Below are positions 16,684-25,319 of a DNA stretch of 64,000 nt, piece by piece. Source of the stretch: Lachnospiraceae bacterium oral taxon 500. GTDB lineage: Bacteria > Bacillota > Clostridia > Lachnospirales > Vallitaleaceae. The translations under genes and the position numbers were made by a program. The notes beneath the pieces were generated by a model that made no database searches, was not told where the DNA came from, and saw only the letters and a program-made list of their open reading frames with translations. The stretch lies in contig CP027241.1 of NCBI GenBank assembly GCA_002999035.1, positions 1,429,001-1,493,000 of the forward strand, written 5' to 3'. Numbering within the stretch: the stretch's first letter is position 1; each line of letters opens with the position of its first letter.

Positions 16684-19131
16684 TTACACCTCAATTCTTA
16701 CCGGCGGTCTGGTATCAAAGGCATGGAGCAGTTCCTCAAACACAGGGTGAAACTGTATCACGCCGACACGCCCATATAAATCACTGATTAGACACTGCCC
16801 GTTTTCCAAGTTACGCAGACGCTTTTGGTTGTACTCATCTTCGGGGTCAACCCCAAAGAACGCCAAAGTCTTTTTTATCTCATTGATGTCCGTGGAGCGG
16901 AAAGCAAATTTCAGCCCCAGATTATTTTTGAGCTTTTCATCTAAGAGGTCGTCCGTATTTTGTGTCACGAAATAGACACCGGCATTCATGGCACGACCGG
17001 CACGCACTAATTTCATGGATAGGGTCTTGCCCTGCGCCACCTGTAAAAAGCTCCATGCTTCGTCCAAGTCCACAATCTTGAAAATGCTTCTGTCCGTATG
17101 GATAAAATCCAATGCAAAGGTGCTGATAACAATGAGCATTGCCACAGACAGCAGTTCCATAGTAGTATATTCTTCAAAATCGGTTTCCTTGTCCGGAAGC
17201 ACCAAATCGGCAACCTGTATGATGTTTAGCTGTTTTTCCAAGCTGATGGACTGTTTTACCTCACCGTCACTAAAGAGAAGATGAGCAAAATCATAGTCGG
17301 TAAAACTTTCAATATGCTCTGCAATGCTTGTGGCGGTATCCGTTCCCTCAATTCTCAATTCTTCAATAACCTTTAATAAGCCCCTTACTTCACTGTTTGT
17401 TACGGCACGAATGGCTTTTCTAAGGACGGGGAAACGGTCGGAATCACGGGAAGAAATCCCTGTCAAAAAGGTCAATATATCAATCGCAAGAGATTCTGAA
17501 TCCTTTGGATTTTTCATAATTACATAAGGGTCAAGTAATCCCATGTTTTTCTTTTCAGAGGTCAGATTGACAATATTTATTTCATGAGCGATTTCAGGCA
17601 GGGTTTCTTTCCAACTTCCACGTTCCGCTTTCGGGTCAACAATAAGAGCCTGTGCCCCGAAAAGCACCGCATAATAGACAATCAGATTATTGGCAAAGGA
17701 TTTTCCACCGCCAAGAGAGCCGACAAAAGCGGAAGCCAAGGCATTCGTCACAGAGCCTTTTACTCCCTGTGAAGCAAGAGCCGGTTTCAGATAAACATTT
17801 CTTCCCGTATCCAGATTGTAACCGACATAGATTCCGTCTTTTTCCCCAAGCATTTGTGTTGCCCCAAAGCCAAGTCCGGCAAGAAAATCCGAAGTCACAT
17901 ACTGGATATAGTCATTCATATAGCGTTTGCTGGCTGGCAGAAATTCTCCCTGCAAGCCCAACATGTCGCCAAACGGTCGCACCAGCTTTACGCTTAAATC
18001 ATCGTAAAAATCCTTCACCTCATCACAACGTCGTTTCAGCTCATCCATATCATTAGCGGATACACGCACTACATAGGAGAGCTTATACATGGATTCCTTG
18101 CTCTGGTCTAAACTGCTTTCCAGCTCACTGACACTTTCTAAAGCGTCGGCGACATTGGTGCTGGTTTCATTGTCATTCTGCCAAGCGTGGTTATCCAAAT
18201 CTTTCAGTTCCTTTTTCTTATTTCTGACTGTCCCCAAAGCCTTTTTATTGGCTACAATTTCTACATTCATGGATGTATCAATCGGAAACGTGAATTGCTG
18301 TTGCTGATAGTAGAAAATTTCACTTGATGGGAAATCCAGTTCTCCGACAACGCTGTTAATCGTAAAGTAAGCAACGTACACGGTTCTATCTTCCTGTTCC
18401 AGTTTCAAATATCGCTGCTTTTCTTCAATCAGGCAACGGGTCGGCTTAATCAGGTCATAGTATTTTACCAGTGTTTCTCCATCCGTCTTTTTCTTTGAAA
18501 GATGGTAGGTATAATCTTCATAGGCTGTGCCGGTCTGTCCATAGATGTGTTCAATGAGATAACCGAAATCATCTTTATTTAATGGTCGGATTTTAAATCT
18601 TCTTGAAATCTTGTTCGAGAGCAGCTTTTCCATCTTTGAATAGCGTAAAATCTCATCATTGCTCATGCTGACAAAATCGCCCATCAGCTTATGGTTGACA
18701 TCATAGATAAAATCCAAAGCCGCATTTTTGGCTTCTTTTGTAAATTCCCTGACGGATACATCCTGTTCGCCAAAAAGGAGCTTAAAGCCGATATAAAAGC
18801 GGTAATCGACCTGATTTTCTCCAATCATGGAAATCAAAGCCTCTGTCTGCTCATCAATTCTTTTTTCGGCAACTTCTTTTAATTTCCCGACGATTCCCTT
18901 TTTGGAATTTTCCTGAATGGAACGTATGCTGGATTCCGTACTGATTTGCAGAGCATGAATTTTCCCGTTACGGTTTTGTGCGATAAGCTGTCTGAAAGAA
19001 TCATGCACCTGTAATTTTTGCTCAGGGCTTAGAAAAGAATAGTTATAGGGAAGAAGTTCATAGTAGGCAAAGCATTCCCCGTCATTGTTCCAGACCAGAT
19101 TGTTTTCAATATATTTAATGGGATATTTCAT
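16684..19131 (-). CDS. VirB4-like conjugation ATPase, Orf16/TcpF
   Basis: An 815-residue AAA+ ATPase energising the secretion channel. Walker A is GSLGGGKSF (~475) and Walker B lies in IFKIVDLDEAWSFL (~690), followed by the GRAMNAGVYFVTQNTDDLL sensor region. The frame is open to GTG 19140, but ATG 19131 has AGGAG eight bases upstream and gives the usual Tn916 length. It overlaps the end of orf17 by 17 bases. It lacks membrane helices and is expected to be a peripheral membrane hexamer. Confidence 0.93.
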   Translation of the reverse strand: MKYPIKYIENNLVWNNDGECFAYYELLPYNYSFLSPEQKLQVHDSFRQLIAQNRNGKIHALQISTESSIRSIQENSKKGIVGKLKEVAEKRIDEQTEALISMIGENQVDYRFYIGFKLLFGEQDVSVREFTKEAKNAALDFIYDVNHKLMGDFVSMSNDEILRYSKMEKLLSNKISRRFKIRPLNKDDFGYLIEHIYGQTGTAYEDYTYHLSKKKTDGETLVKYYDLIKPTRCLIEEKQRYLKLEQEDRTVYVAYFTINSVVGELDFPSSEIFYYQQQQFTFPIDTSMNVEIVANKKALGTVRNKKKELKDLDNHAWQNDNETSTNVADALESVSELESSLDQSKESMYKLSYVVRVSANDMDELKRRCDEVKDFYDDLSVKLVRPFGDMLGLQGEFLPASKRYMNDYIQYVTSDFLAGLGFGATQMLGEKDGIYVGYNLDTGRNVYLKPALASQGVKGSVTNALASAFVGSLGGGKSFANNLIVYYAVLFGAQALIVDPKAERGSWKETLPEIAHEINIVNLTSEKKNMGLLDPYVIMKNPKDSESLAIDILTFLTGISSRDSDRFPVLRKAIRAVTNSEVRGLLKVIEELRIEGTDTATSIAEHIESFTDYDFAHLLFSDGEVKQSISLEKQLNIIQVADLVLPDKETDFEEYTTMELLSVAMLIVISTFALDFIHTDRSIFKIVDLDEAWSFLQVAQGKTLSMKLVRAGRAMNAGVYFVTQNTDDLLDEKLKNNLGLKFAFRSTDINEIKKTLAFFGVDPEDEYNQKRLRNLENGQCLISDLYGRVGVIQFHPVFEELLHAFDTRPPVRIEV

Positions 19132-19507
19132 CGTATTCACTCCTGACTGCTGTAATTGCTTCCTGCATATTGTTTTTTCTTAAATGTATGGTTTTGCCTG
19201 CATAAGTCAGCTTCGGTCTGAACCAAAAGGAAATTACCGACTTCAAAAATCCGTAAGGCTTTTTTCCGTCGAATGTTTTCTGGCTCATAAACCAAGTCAG
19301 GACGACCGGGATTCCAAAATATTTCAGGAATGCCCCATCAATAAAAGACAGTGGCGGAAGATTCCCAAGAAGTATGACTGCAAATACAGACACCACAAAC
19401 CATGTCATTTGCGTAAAGGTGATAGGGAAAGGCAGCTTAAAGTCATTGATAGAGTAAAGCACCTTTTCCACCGACCAGATATTGGTATAGCTTCGTATTT
19501 TTTTCAT
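19115..19507 (-). CDS. Conjugal transfer membrane protein, Orf17/TcpE-like
   Basis: A 130-residue protein with two adjacent membrane helices (~30-48 and ~52-72) in an otherwise basic sequence, as in Tn916 Orf17 and TcpE (PrgI-like). It is part of the transfer complex with the VirB4-type ATPase encoded next, whose start lies inside this gene's 3' end. Confidence 0.85.
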   Translation of the reverse strand: MKKIRSYTNIWSVEKVLYSINDFKLPFPITFTQMTWFVVSVFAVILLGNLPPLSFIDGAFLKYFGIPVVLTWFMSQKTFDGKKPYGFLKSVISFWFRPKLTYAGKTIHLRKNNMQEAITAVRSEYDEISH

Positions 19508-19529
19508 TTTTATTTCTTTATCCTTTCAT

Positions 19530-19556
19530 AAAAAGGGATAGTTTTTGGACTATCCC
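19530..19556 (-). terminator. Intrinsic terminator between ardA and orf17
   Basis: On the minus strand GGGATAGT (19556-19549) pairs with ACTATCCC (19542-19535), followed by TTTTT. It could reduce T4SS gene expression relative to ardA unless read through. Confidence 0.7.
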
Positions 19557-19591
19557 CTTAAGTCAAACCAATCTGTCTGTGTCATCAGACA

Positions 19592-20089
19592 TCAGTAGAT
19601 AATTTCAAAAATCCCACGGCTTGCATGGATAAAAGTTCCTGAAAGCTCTAAGTCACGCCCAAAGGATTCATAATCAATATAGTTTTGCAGACTTGCCGGA
19701 ACTTCACCAAGCATACCCGTTTCCTCAATGTAGTAGCGTGCCACATCTGCCATATCATCACAGCCGGAATGCAGAATAATATCGTCCTGATGTTCGCTTA
19801 ATTCTTCAATGCTGGGAAAGTGCGTAAGCAAGGCGGAAAGCTCTGACTGTAATTCTTCGGGCAGATCACATACCAGCTCATAAAGATGGTTCAGTTCTGC
19901 AAGGGAGGTGTATTCGTCAATGTCAAAGGGCAGCTCGTAATCATGAATGGCGTATTCCTCATACTCATCATTCAAGCCGATTTTTTCTTTGACTTCTTCA
20001 AAATCTACGGGGAGCTTAAACCAAGCTCCCACGAGTTCCCCCTCGTTATATTTGCCGAGGTTGGCAATATATACCTGCATATCGTCCAT
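19592..20089 (-). CDS. ardA: ArdA antirestriction protein (Orf18)
   Basis: A 165-residue, strongly acidic DNA mimic that inhibits type I restriction enzymes during entry into a new host. The Tn916 protein has 166 residues. It shows the family start VYIANLGKYNEGELVGAWFKLPV, then the antirestriction region LPFDIDEYTSLAELNHLYELV and a long run of Asp/Glu. Start ATG 20089 has AGGAGG upstream. Confidence 0.93.
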   Translation of the reverse strand: MDDMQVYIANLGKYNEGELVGAWFKLPVDFEEVKEKIGLNDEYEEYAIHDYELPFDIDEYTSLAELNHLYELVCDLPEELQSELSALLTHFPSIEELSEHQDDIILHSGCDDMADVARYYIEETGMLGEVPASLQNYIDYESFGRDLELSGTFIHASRGIFEIIY

Positions 20090-20104
20090 TCATTTTCCTC
20101 CTCT

Positions 20105-20326
20105 CTAAGCTCCAATAATTTTATTGAACAGCTCCAGTAAAATGTCCTTGACACCGGCTGCGTTGAATACCAGTCCTACTGCAATAATCGCAATGATAAG
20201 AAAGCCGATAAGTTTGGAAAATTCACGCTTAAAGCCAAGATATAAGCCAATCACAACAATAGCTAAAAGCACCAGTGATTGTGCGTTCGATAAAAACCAG
20301 TTATAAAGATTTTGTCCAAAGTTCAT
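20105..20326 (-). CDS. Small membrane protein, Orf19-like
   Basis: A 73-residue protein with two hydrophobic helices (~17-32 and ~38-57), the position and size of Tn916 Orf19 (compare TcpD). Presumed minor subunit of the transfer apparatus. AGGAGAGG precedes the start. Confidence 0.78.
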   Translation of the reverse strand: MNFGQNLYNWFLSNAQSLVLLAIVVIGLYLGFKREFSKLIGFLIIAIIAVGLVFNAAGVKDILLELFNKIIGA

Positions 20327-20364
20327 TGAAAAATATTCTCCTCTCTGTTAAAAATGAATTTGTG

Positions 20365-21546
20365 TCATACAATGACATTTTTGATATTTGCTGACTGTTG
20401 TTTGAGAATCTGCTTATGCTTGTCCGTCAGCTTTGCATGTGCAAGCAGAGTATTTACCGTCTGTGTCTGATTGATTTCGTCCAGCTTTAGTGCCACCTTT
20501 AAGGTAGGAGCGACCTGACGAGCCAGCCAGTTTAGCGTTCGCTCATAGGTATAGGGTTCCGGTTTTGTCGTGAGTTTTAAGCGGTCACGGTGATTGCCGA
20601 TAAACCAAGCCCATTCATCATTCAATTTCCAGTCACAGCGAGGTCTGTTATCATCCCTGTCTACAAAACGGATATAGCGGTTGATAATCTTAAAGGCGGT
20701 CTGCTCCGGATTGTCAAAGATAAGCAGGTCACGAACGGCATAATAGGCACGCTCATTTTTCAGACGGATTTCAAAGCGGTTTTTCACTTCCGCTTCACGG
20801 ATGGGAATATGATTCTTCCTGTACTGCTCATAGTCCTTTTCATAAATGCAAAAGTAAACTTCGCTTTGAAGAGAACCAATATAGAGAGTATTTCCCATAC
20901 ATTCCTTTTCATCTTTGCGTACCAGTTCACCGCTTCGGTAGCTTTTGAAACTGCGAAAGACGGAGATACATTCCTCATTCCTGCATTTTTCGGTAAGCAT
21001 GGGAATATTCAAAATGCCGGTTCTGTCATTGATGGCTAAATCCAGTCGCTTCATCACACCGCCAGCCGATAAGGCGTCCATGAAAAATTCATACCAGCTT
21101 CGCTCCTGTGCCAGAAGATAGGCTTCAAACTGTCTGCACCCACGTCCCTTTAGTTCTACCAGCACACCCTTACTAAGCTCCGATGAACAGAGAACAAATA
21201 TATCTCCTAAAGCGTAATGCTCCGAATAGGAGTAGAAGCCGTAATCCTCATGAAGAAAATAGGACAGCTTTAATCGCAGGATTTGTTCTACCACATATCT
21301 GACATCTGTTGTCGGAAAGCGAATCCTTACATAGTCAAAAATAAGCTCAAGCGGAGAGTTAGGATTGAACCGTTCCAAGGTTTCAAAGAGTACATGTTCC
21401 AGTTCCTTTGACGGTATGACTTTCCCTGTTTCAATATCACTTAAATACTGCCTTGTAATACCTGCTCCGGTTGCCAGACGGCTCTGTGAAATACCATAAG
21501 CCAATCGTGTTTCTTTTATCTTTTCGATATGATTTTCTTTCTCCAG
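20365..21546 (-). CDS. mobT: Relaxase/replication initiator MobT (Orf20)
   Basis: Rolling-circle relaxase (Rep_trans family) that nicks oriT and supports plasmid-like replication of the element. An N-terminal Cro-type helix-turn-helix (IKETRLAYGISQSRLATGAGITRQYLSDIETG) is followed by the catalytic Rep domain (DLAINDRTGILNIP, FEIRLKNERAYYAVRDLL). TTG 21504 is the first standard codon, but it would cut the first HTH helix. The frame continues upstream to CTG 21546, which has AGGAGG seven bases ahead, so a CTG start giving ~393 residues is preferred. It is transcribed from beyond oriT. Confidence 0.85.
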   Translation of the reverse strand: MEKENHIEKIKETRLAYGISQSRLATGAGITRQYLSDIETGKVIPSKELEHVLFETLERFNPNSPLELIFDYVRIRFPTTDVRYVVEQILRLKLSYFLHEDYGFYSYSEHYALGDIFVLCSSELSKGVLVELKGRGCRQFEAYLLAQERSWYEFFMDALSAGGVMKRLDLAINDRTGILNIPMLTEKCRNEECISVFRSFKSYRSGELVRKDEKECMGNTLYIGSLQSEVYFCIYEKDYEQYRKNHIPIREAEVKNRFEIRLKNERAYYAVRDLLIFDNPEQTAFKIINRYIRFVDRDDNRPRCDWKLNDEWAWFIGNHRDRLKLTTKPEPYTYERTLNWLARQVAPTLKVALKLDEINQTQTVNTLLAHAKLTDKHKQILKQQSANIKNVIV

Positions 21547-21559
21547 TAAAATCCCTCCT

Positions 21560-21606
21560 GTCTAAAAAGGCAGATGTCAACTTTGAAAGCTCACTTGACA
21601 CCTGCC
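21560..21606 (-). terminator. Hairpin with U-tract just before the relaxase ribosome site
   Basis: On the minus strand GGCAGGTGTCAA (21606-21595) pairs with TTGACATCTGCC (21580-21569) at 11 of 12 positions, then TTTTTA and directly the AGGAGG of orf20. It is either an attenuator controlling relaxase level or part of a single-strand origin. Confidence 0.6.
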
Positions 21607-21659
21607 GTAATTTCTATAATCCCTTGTCCTGTAAAGAATAAGAGATGATAAATAAATTG

Positions 21660-21732
21660 TTTTTTGTCGATTTGTACCCCCCTGTTAGATACGGGGGGTT
21701 GAATGGTTGGCGTGGCTGCCGCCACACCAACC
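21660..21732. other. Origin of transfer (oriT) with flanking hairpin
   Basis: The arms ACCCCCC (21676-21682) and GGGGGGT (21693-21699) around CTGTTAGATAC match the known Tn916/ICEBs1 oriT design. They lie between the coupling-protein and relaxase genes as in Tn916. A second strong hairpin, GGTTGGCGTGGC/GCCACACCAACC (21705-21732, 11 of 12 pairs), adjoins it. Confidence 0.85.
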
Positions 21733-21756
21733 GGCAAACCGTCCGCACGGCAAGGC

Positions 21757-23133
21757 TTACGCTTCGCACGCCTTTTGTGCGTCCTGCCTGCCGTCTGTGA
21801 GTTTCCGTATCTCCTCTAAAAAATCATGTCCTTTGGGAACAAGGGGCGTATAAAATTCAGATATGACGCTTGTTCCCACATCAACATAGCCACGCCCTTT
21901 GATTTGTTTTGAGAAGAAATCCTTTTGCACATCACTTCCAAACATCATGCCGTATCCCATTTCAGACATACGACCTAAAGCTACTCTGAAATGAAACTGG
22001 TCACGGATTCCGTCGCCAAGGTATTTTGCGTCCGGTCTTTGACAGGCTAATATTAGGAAAAATCCTGCCTGACGACCTAACATGACAATCTGCTTTAATT
22101 TATTTAAGACGGCAGTATTCTCCTTTGTTCCCAGCATTTCCATAAAAGCGACATATTCATCAAAAATCAGGAAATGAGCCGGAAGCCCCAAGTAGGAATA
22201 ATTTTCGCCTGTTTTATAGTTTTCCATTTCTTTCATGGCGAGGCTTCGCTTCACCATTTCTTCATAGAATCTGTCAATGCAGGAAAGGATATCTTCCTTT
22301 TGAAAATACACCTCTTTCATAACAGAGCCTAAGTCGGCAAGATCGGCATTTTTCGGGTCAAGGATATACAGCTTTGCATTTGTACGGAGCAGGGCTTCAA
22401 TCAGTGTCAGGATAAAATAGGTTTTACCGCCGCCTGTACCACCGGCAATTAACATATGAGGGAGCTTGTCATATTCCCACCATATATTTTTCATAAGGCG
22501 TAGCTTTCCGCTTTTTGCCTGTACCTCGTCAATGGAAATACGATTGGCAATCATGTCATAAAGCAGGGTATATTCCACATAGGAATCTTTCAGCTCCTTT
22601 TCGGTCAGCTCACAATATAAGCCGCTCTCCAGCTTTTTCTCCAAATGCAGGAGCTGTTCCTGATACTTGCCCAGCGTAATTTCTACACGTATCTGAATCA
22701 GACCGTTTTTCATGCGGTAATAGACTTTCGGGAAGTAGCTTATCTTTTCTCTTGTCCGGCTGGAAGAATCTTTAAAAATCCCCTCTGATTTTACCTGCTT
22801 TGCTTCATACCATTTGTTTTCCAGTATCATTCTGGCTAATTTCTGACGATGATAGAGCTGTTTTATCCAGTCATAGCGATAGCGTTTAATCACCAAAACA
22901 AGCAGCAGGCAGATAACACCGGAGCTAATACAGCTTATGGAAAGATAGGGAACATTGATTTCACCTGCTTTTGGTAAATGAAAATCCTGCCAGTTTATCT
23001 CTGAGATTGTCTTTGCATGAAACAGGGCAACAACAAGAATAAAAACCGGCAGGAATATTGATACGGCTGTATGAAAGACCAAATCCTTATCGCTTGGTCG
23101 AATCCGTTTACCGGAAAGAAGCCACTGTTTCAT
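21757..23133 (-). CDS. FtsK/SpoIIIE-like coupling protein, Orf21/TcpA
   Basis: A 458-residue DNA translocase that brings the relaxase-DNA complex to the channel. Two membrane helices (~25-45 and ~58-80) precede a cytosolic motor with Walker A AGGTGGGKTYF (~230) and Walker B FLIFDEYVAF (~325). The LACQRPDAKYLGDGIRDQFHFRVALG region is typical for FtsK-like conjugation ATPases. Start ATG 23133 has AAAGGAG upstream. oriT lies directly downstream. Confidence 0.93.
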   Translation of the reverse strand: MKQWLLSGKRIRPSDKDLVFHTAVSIFLPVFILVVALFHAKTISEINWQDFHLPKAGEINVPYLSISCISSGVICLLLVLVIKRYRYDWIKQLYHRQKLARMILENKWYEAKQVKSEGIFKDSSSRTREKISYFPKVYYRMKNGLIQIRVEITLGKYQEQLLHLEKKLESGLYCELTEKELKDSYVEYTLLYDMIANRISIDEVQAKSGKLRLMKNIWWEYDKLPHMLIAGGTGGGKTYFILTLIEALLRTNAKLYILDPKNADLADLGSVMKEVYFQKEDILSCIDRFYEEMVKRSLAMKEMENYKTGENYSYLGLPAHFLIFDEYVAFMEMLGTKENTAVLNKLKQIVMLGRQAGFFLILACQRPDAKYLGDGIRDQFHFRVALGRMSEMGYGMMFGSDVQKDFFSKQIKGRGYVDVGTSVISEFYTPLVPKGHDFLEEIRKLTDGRQDAQKACEA

Positions 23134-23168
23134 GTGCCTGTTTCTCCTTTCGATTTGCGTTCTTTACC

Positions 23169-23549
23169 TTACTTTTCAGATATGGGTTCTTTTTTAGGAG
23201 CTTCCCTCTTGAAATTTCCTGAATCCTTCGCCGGCACAATATCATCTGCCTTGATATACCAGTCCACCTCTGCTCCCTGAAAGGTTGCGGTCGCTACCGT
23301 ATCGGCTACCGGATTGATAAGCTCTACATGTGCGTTATAGTCAAATTCTTTCAGCGGAACGCTTGCAGGAATGCTCACCTGAATCATTCGTCCCTGTCCT
23401 TTGGATTTGAGGTCATAGGTACGCTCCTTAATTTCTTCCGAAAGCGTGCCATCTTCCTTTTGAATGCGTACCTCACGGCGAAGTGCGGAGAATTTCAACT
23501 CTCCAAATGTCGCTTCCTTTTCTAAGACGATACCGTTTGCTAATCTCAT
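23169..23549 (-). CDS. Conjugative element protein of the DUF961/YdcP family (Orf22)
   Basis: A 126-residue soluble protein in the early position of the Tn916 transfer operon. Recognisable family elements are FGELKFSALRREVR near the N-terminus and IQVSIPASVPLKEFDYNAHVELINPVADTVA in the middle. Together with orf23 it forms a two-gene unit before the coupling protein. In related elements these small proteins are needed for element DNA replication, but no catalytic motif is visible. Confidence 0.82.
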   Translation of the reverse strand: MRLANGIVLEKEATFGELKFSALRREVRIQKEDGTLSEEIKERTYDLKSKGQGRMIQVSIPASVPLKEFDYNAHVELINPVADTVATATFQGAEVDWYIKADDIVPAKDSGNFKREAPKKEPISEK

Positions 23550-23565
23550 TTCTTTTCCTCGCTTT

Positions 23566-23880
23566 CTATGCCTTTATCATGTCGTCGGCTTCCAGAATGT
23601 AATTGGTAAATCCTCGTGTGCCGATTTTATATCCCTCTGCTCTGATACGGGGATGGATGAGTTTTACTTTTTCCTCAAAGGCAAAGTTCTTTTCGCCTGC
23701 TTCTGCCGGAAGTATCACGATAATATCGTCTGCTCTCTGCACATCGGAATAGAGGTTGTAGCTTCTTGATAAGACCGTAAGCTGTCCGTTGATTCTTCTT
23801 TGTATGACTTTATCCTCACCGGCAAATTCTAAGTTTCCAAAAGTCTTTTCCATGTTGGGAATAACAAATTTTAGTTCCAT
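23566..23880 (-). CDS. Conjugative element protein of the DUF961/YdcP family (Orf23)
   Basis: A 104-residue protein related to its downstream neighbour orf22 (FGNLEFAGEDKVIQRRINGQLTVLSRSYNLYSDVQRADDIIVILP against the similar stretch there). This suggests an old tandem duplication. The frame is open to 24051, but ATG 23880 with AAAGGA upstream and the MELKFVIPNM opening fits the family. It is the first gene of the transfer operon. Confidence 0.82.
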   Translation of the reverse strand: MELKFVIPNMEKTFGNLEFAGEDKVIQRRINGQLTVLSRSYNLYSDVQRADDIIVILPAEAGEKNFAFEEKVKLIHPRIRAEGYKIGTRGFTNYILEADDMIKA

Positions 23881-24203
23881 ATTTTTTCGTCCTTTCTGTG
23901 ATCTATTGATTTTTATGTTTTCAGCGTATCTTTCGTAGGAGAACGACATTTCCTTTCCAAAGTTTTTCTTTCCATCATTATCACGACCTTTCAAATTAAA
24001 TACAAAAATAGACACCTCATTGTTGAAGTGTCTACCTTTATGAATATTCAATTTGTGCTGGAGGTATCTATTAAATCTTCACCTTTCAAGGAAAATCGTC
24101 GTACCAAAGCTCATTCATACGTAGTAAATCAGTAGTAATTTAATTGGTTTTATCCTTGATAAGGTGCAGTGTCTCCAGTGTTTATGCAGATAATTGGGAT
24201 TTT
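23881..24203. other. Right end of the ICE, noncoding
   Basis: No convincing gene. The stretch holds a perfect 7-bp hairpin TAGACAC/GTGTCTA (24009-24034) within the leader of the transfer operon. The right terminal inverted repeat (24188-24203) matches the left end at 13 of 16 positions. Confidence 0.55.
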
Positions 24204-25319
24204 ATGATGTTTTTAATTAAAAAAATGATCGGAATTCCGGTCGGGCTGACACAAAAGGCGATGGGGAAAATGGCGGAATACAATTTTGACCTGTCGGCCG
24301 AGCATGAGCTGGCGACGAAGTATCGCGGCAGCAACGATGAAATCGGTGCGATGCTGCGCAGTATAGAAATGATGACGAAAAATGTCAGGACATTAGTTGA
24401 GTCGATTTTTGCTAACACCCAAAATGTGGCGGCAACATCGGAAGAATTGACGGTCACAGCCGAAAATACTGCCGGCTCGGCCGGGGAAGTGGCAACGGCA
24501 GTCAACAATATCGCGCAGGGGGCAACGGCACAGGCCGAGGATACGCAAAGCGCATCTCAAAGCGTAGAAACATCCGGGCATTTGCTGACGGACATGATTC
24601 GGGTTTTACAGGAACTGGTGGCGGTGACCGACACGATTGACCGGAAAAAAGAGGAAGGGAATAAGAGTTTGGCCGAATTGGCGCAGGCTTCCGAGGAAAA
24701 TAAGCGGGTATCGCATCAAATCGGCGATGTCATTATGGAAAACAGCAAGAGTGCTGAAAAAATCTCAACAGCCAGCGAGATGATTCAGGCGATTTCCGAT
24801 CAGACTAATTTGCTGGCGCTAAATGCGGCAATTGAAGCGGCCAGAGCCGGAGAAGCCGGTAAGGGTTTTGCCGTGGTAGCCGATGAGATTCGAAAGTTAG
24901 CTGAGCAGTCGGCCGGCTTTGCCGAGGAGATCCGCCAGGTGATTGAGGAGCTGAAGAGTAAATCCGAAACAGCGGTGGAAATCATGAAGACGGTCGAAAA
25001 CGTGATTGCTAATCAGGATAAGAAAATGGAGGAGGCCAGCGATAAGTTTGGTGAGATTTCGCAGGCAGTTGAAAGCAGTAAGCAGATTGTAGCCAATATC
25101 AACGCTTCTTCGCAGCAGCTGGAGGCGGAAAACAAAAACGTGGTCAGAGTGCTGGAAAACTTGTCGGCAATTGCCGAAGAAAATGCGGCAACGACCGAAG
25201 AAGCGGCGGCCGCGGTTGATTCGCAGACAGAATCTATCCGCAATATTTCCAGTGCCAGCGAGAACCTGTCTGCGATTGCAGTGGAACTTCAGGATGAGGT
25301 TTCTAAGTTTAGGTTCTAA
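24204..25319 (+). pseudogene. Methyl-accepting chemotaxis protein, 3' part (downstream of ICE)
   Basis: The C-terminal 367 host-encoded residues of the chemoreceptor split by the ICE: the end of TM2, HAMP domain ([26 protein letters not shown]) and the complete MCP signalling hairpin with the tip [19 protein letters not shown] and [18 protein letters not shown]. Host sequence starts at 24216. An ATGATG at the very edge of the element (24204-24209) is in frame, so a short-membrane or soluble signalling protein could be made, although no strong ribosome site precedes it. Without the sensor it cannot respond to the original ligand. Confidence 0.92.

Larger units (their letters stand above)
7538..24215. 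mobile_element. Tn916-family integrative conjugative element, tet(M)-less variant
   Basis: About 16.7 kb inserted in the chemoreceptor gene. On the minus strand, reading from the right end, it carries orf23, orf22, an FtsK-like coupling protein (orf21), oriT, relaxase (orf20), orf19, ardA (orf18), orf17, VirB4-like orf16, VirB6-like orf15, peptidoglycan hydrolase orf14, orf13, a cargo cassette, orf6-like KTR protein, orf7, orf8, xis and int. This is the Tn916 gene order. The usual tet(M) with its leader orf12 is absent and a tetR plus alpha/beta hydrolase cassette occupies the site; orf9 is also absent. Boundaries follow from the split receptor: TTTTTA at both edges, and imperfect terminal inverted repeats just inside. 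The length agrees with Tn916 (18 kb) less the tet(M) region. Confidence 0.92.

Noticed and set aside
23881-24051. N-terminal extension of orf23 from 24051
   Set aside because: The strong family start MELKFVIPNM with a ribosome site lies at 23880; the extension has unrelated composition.
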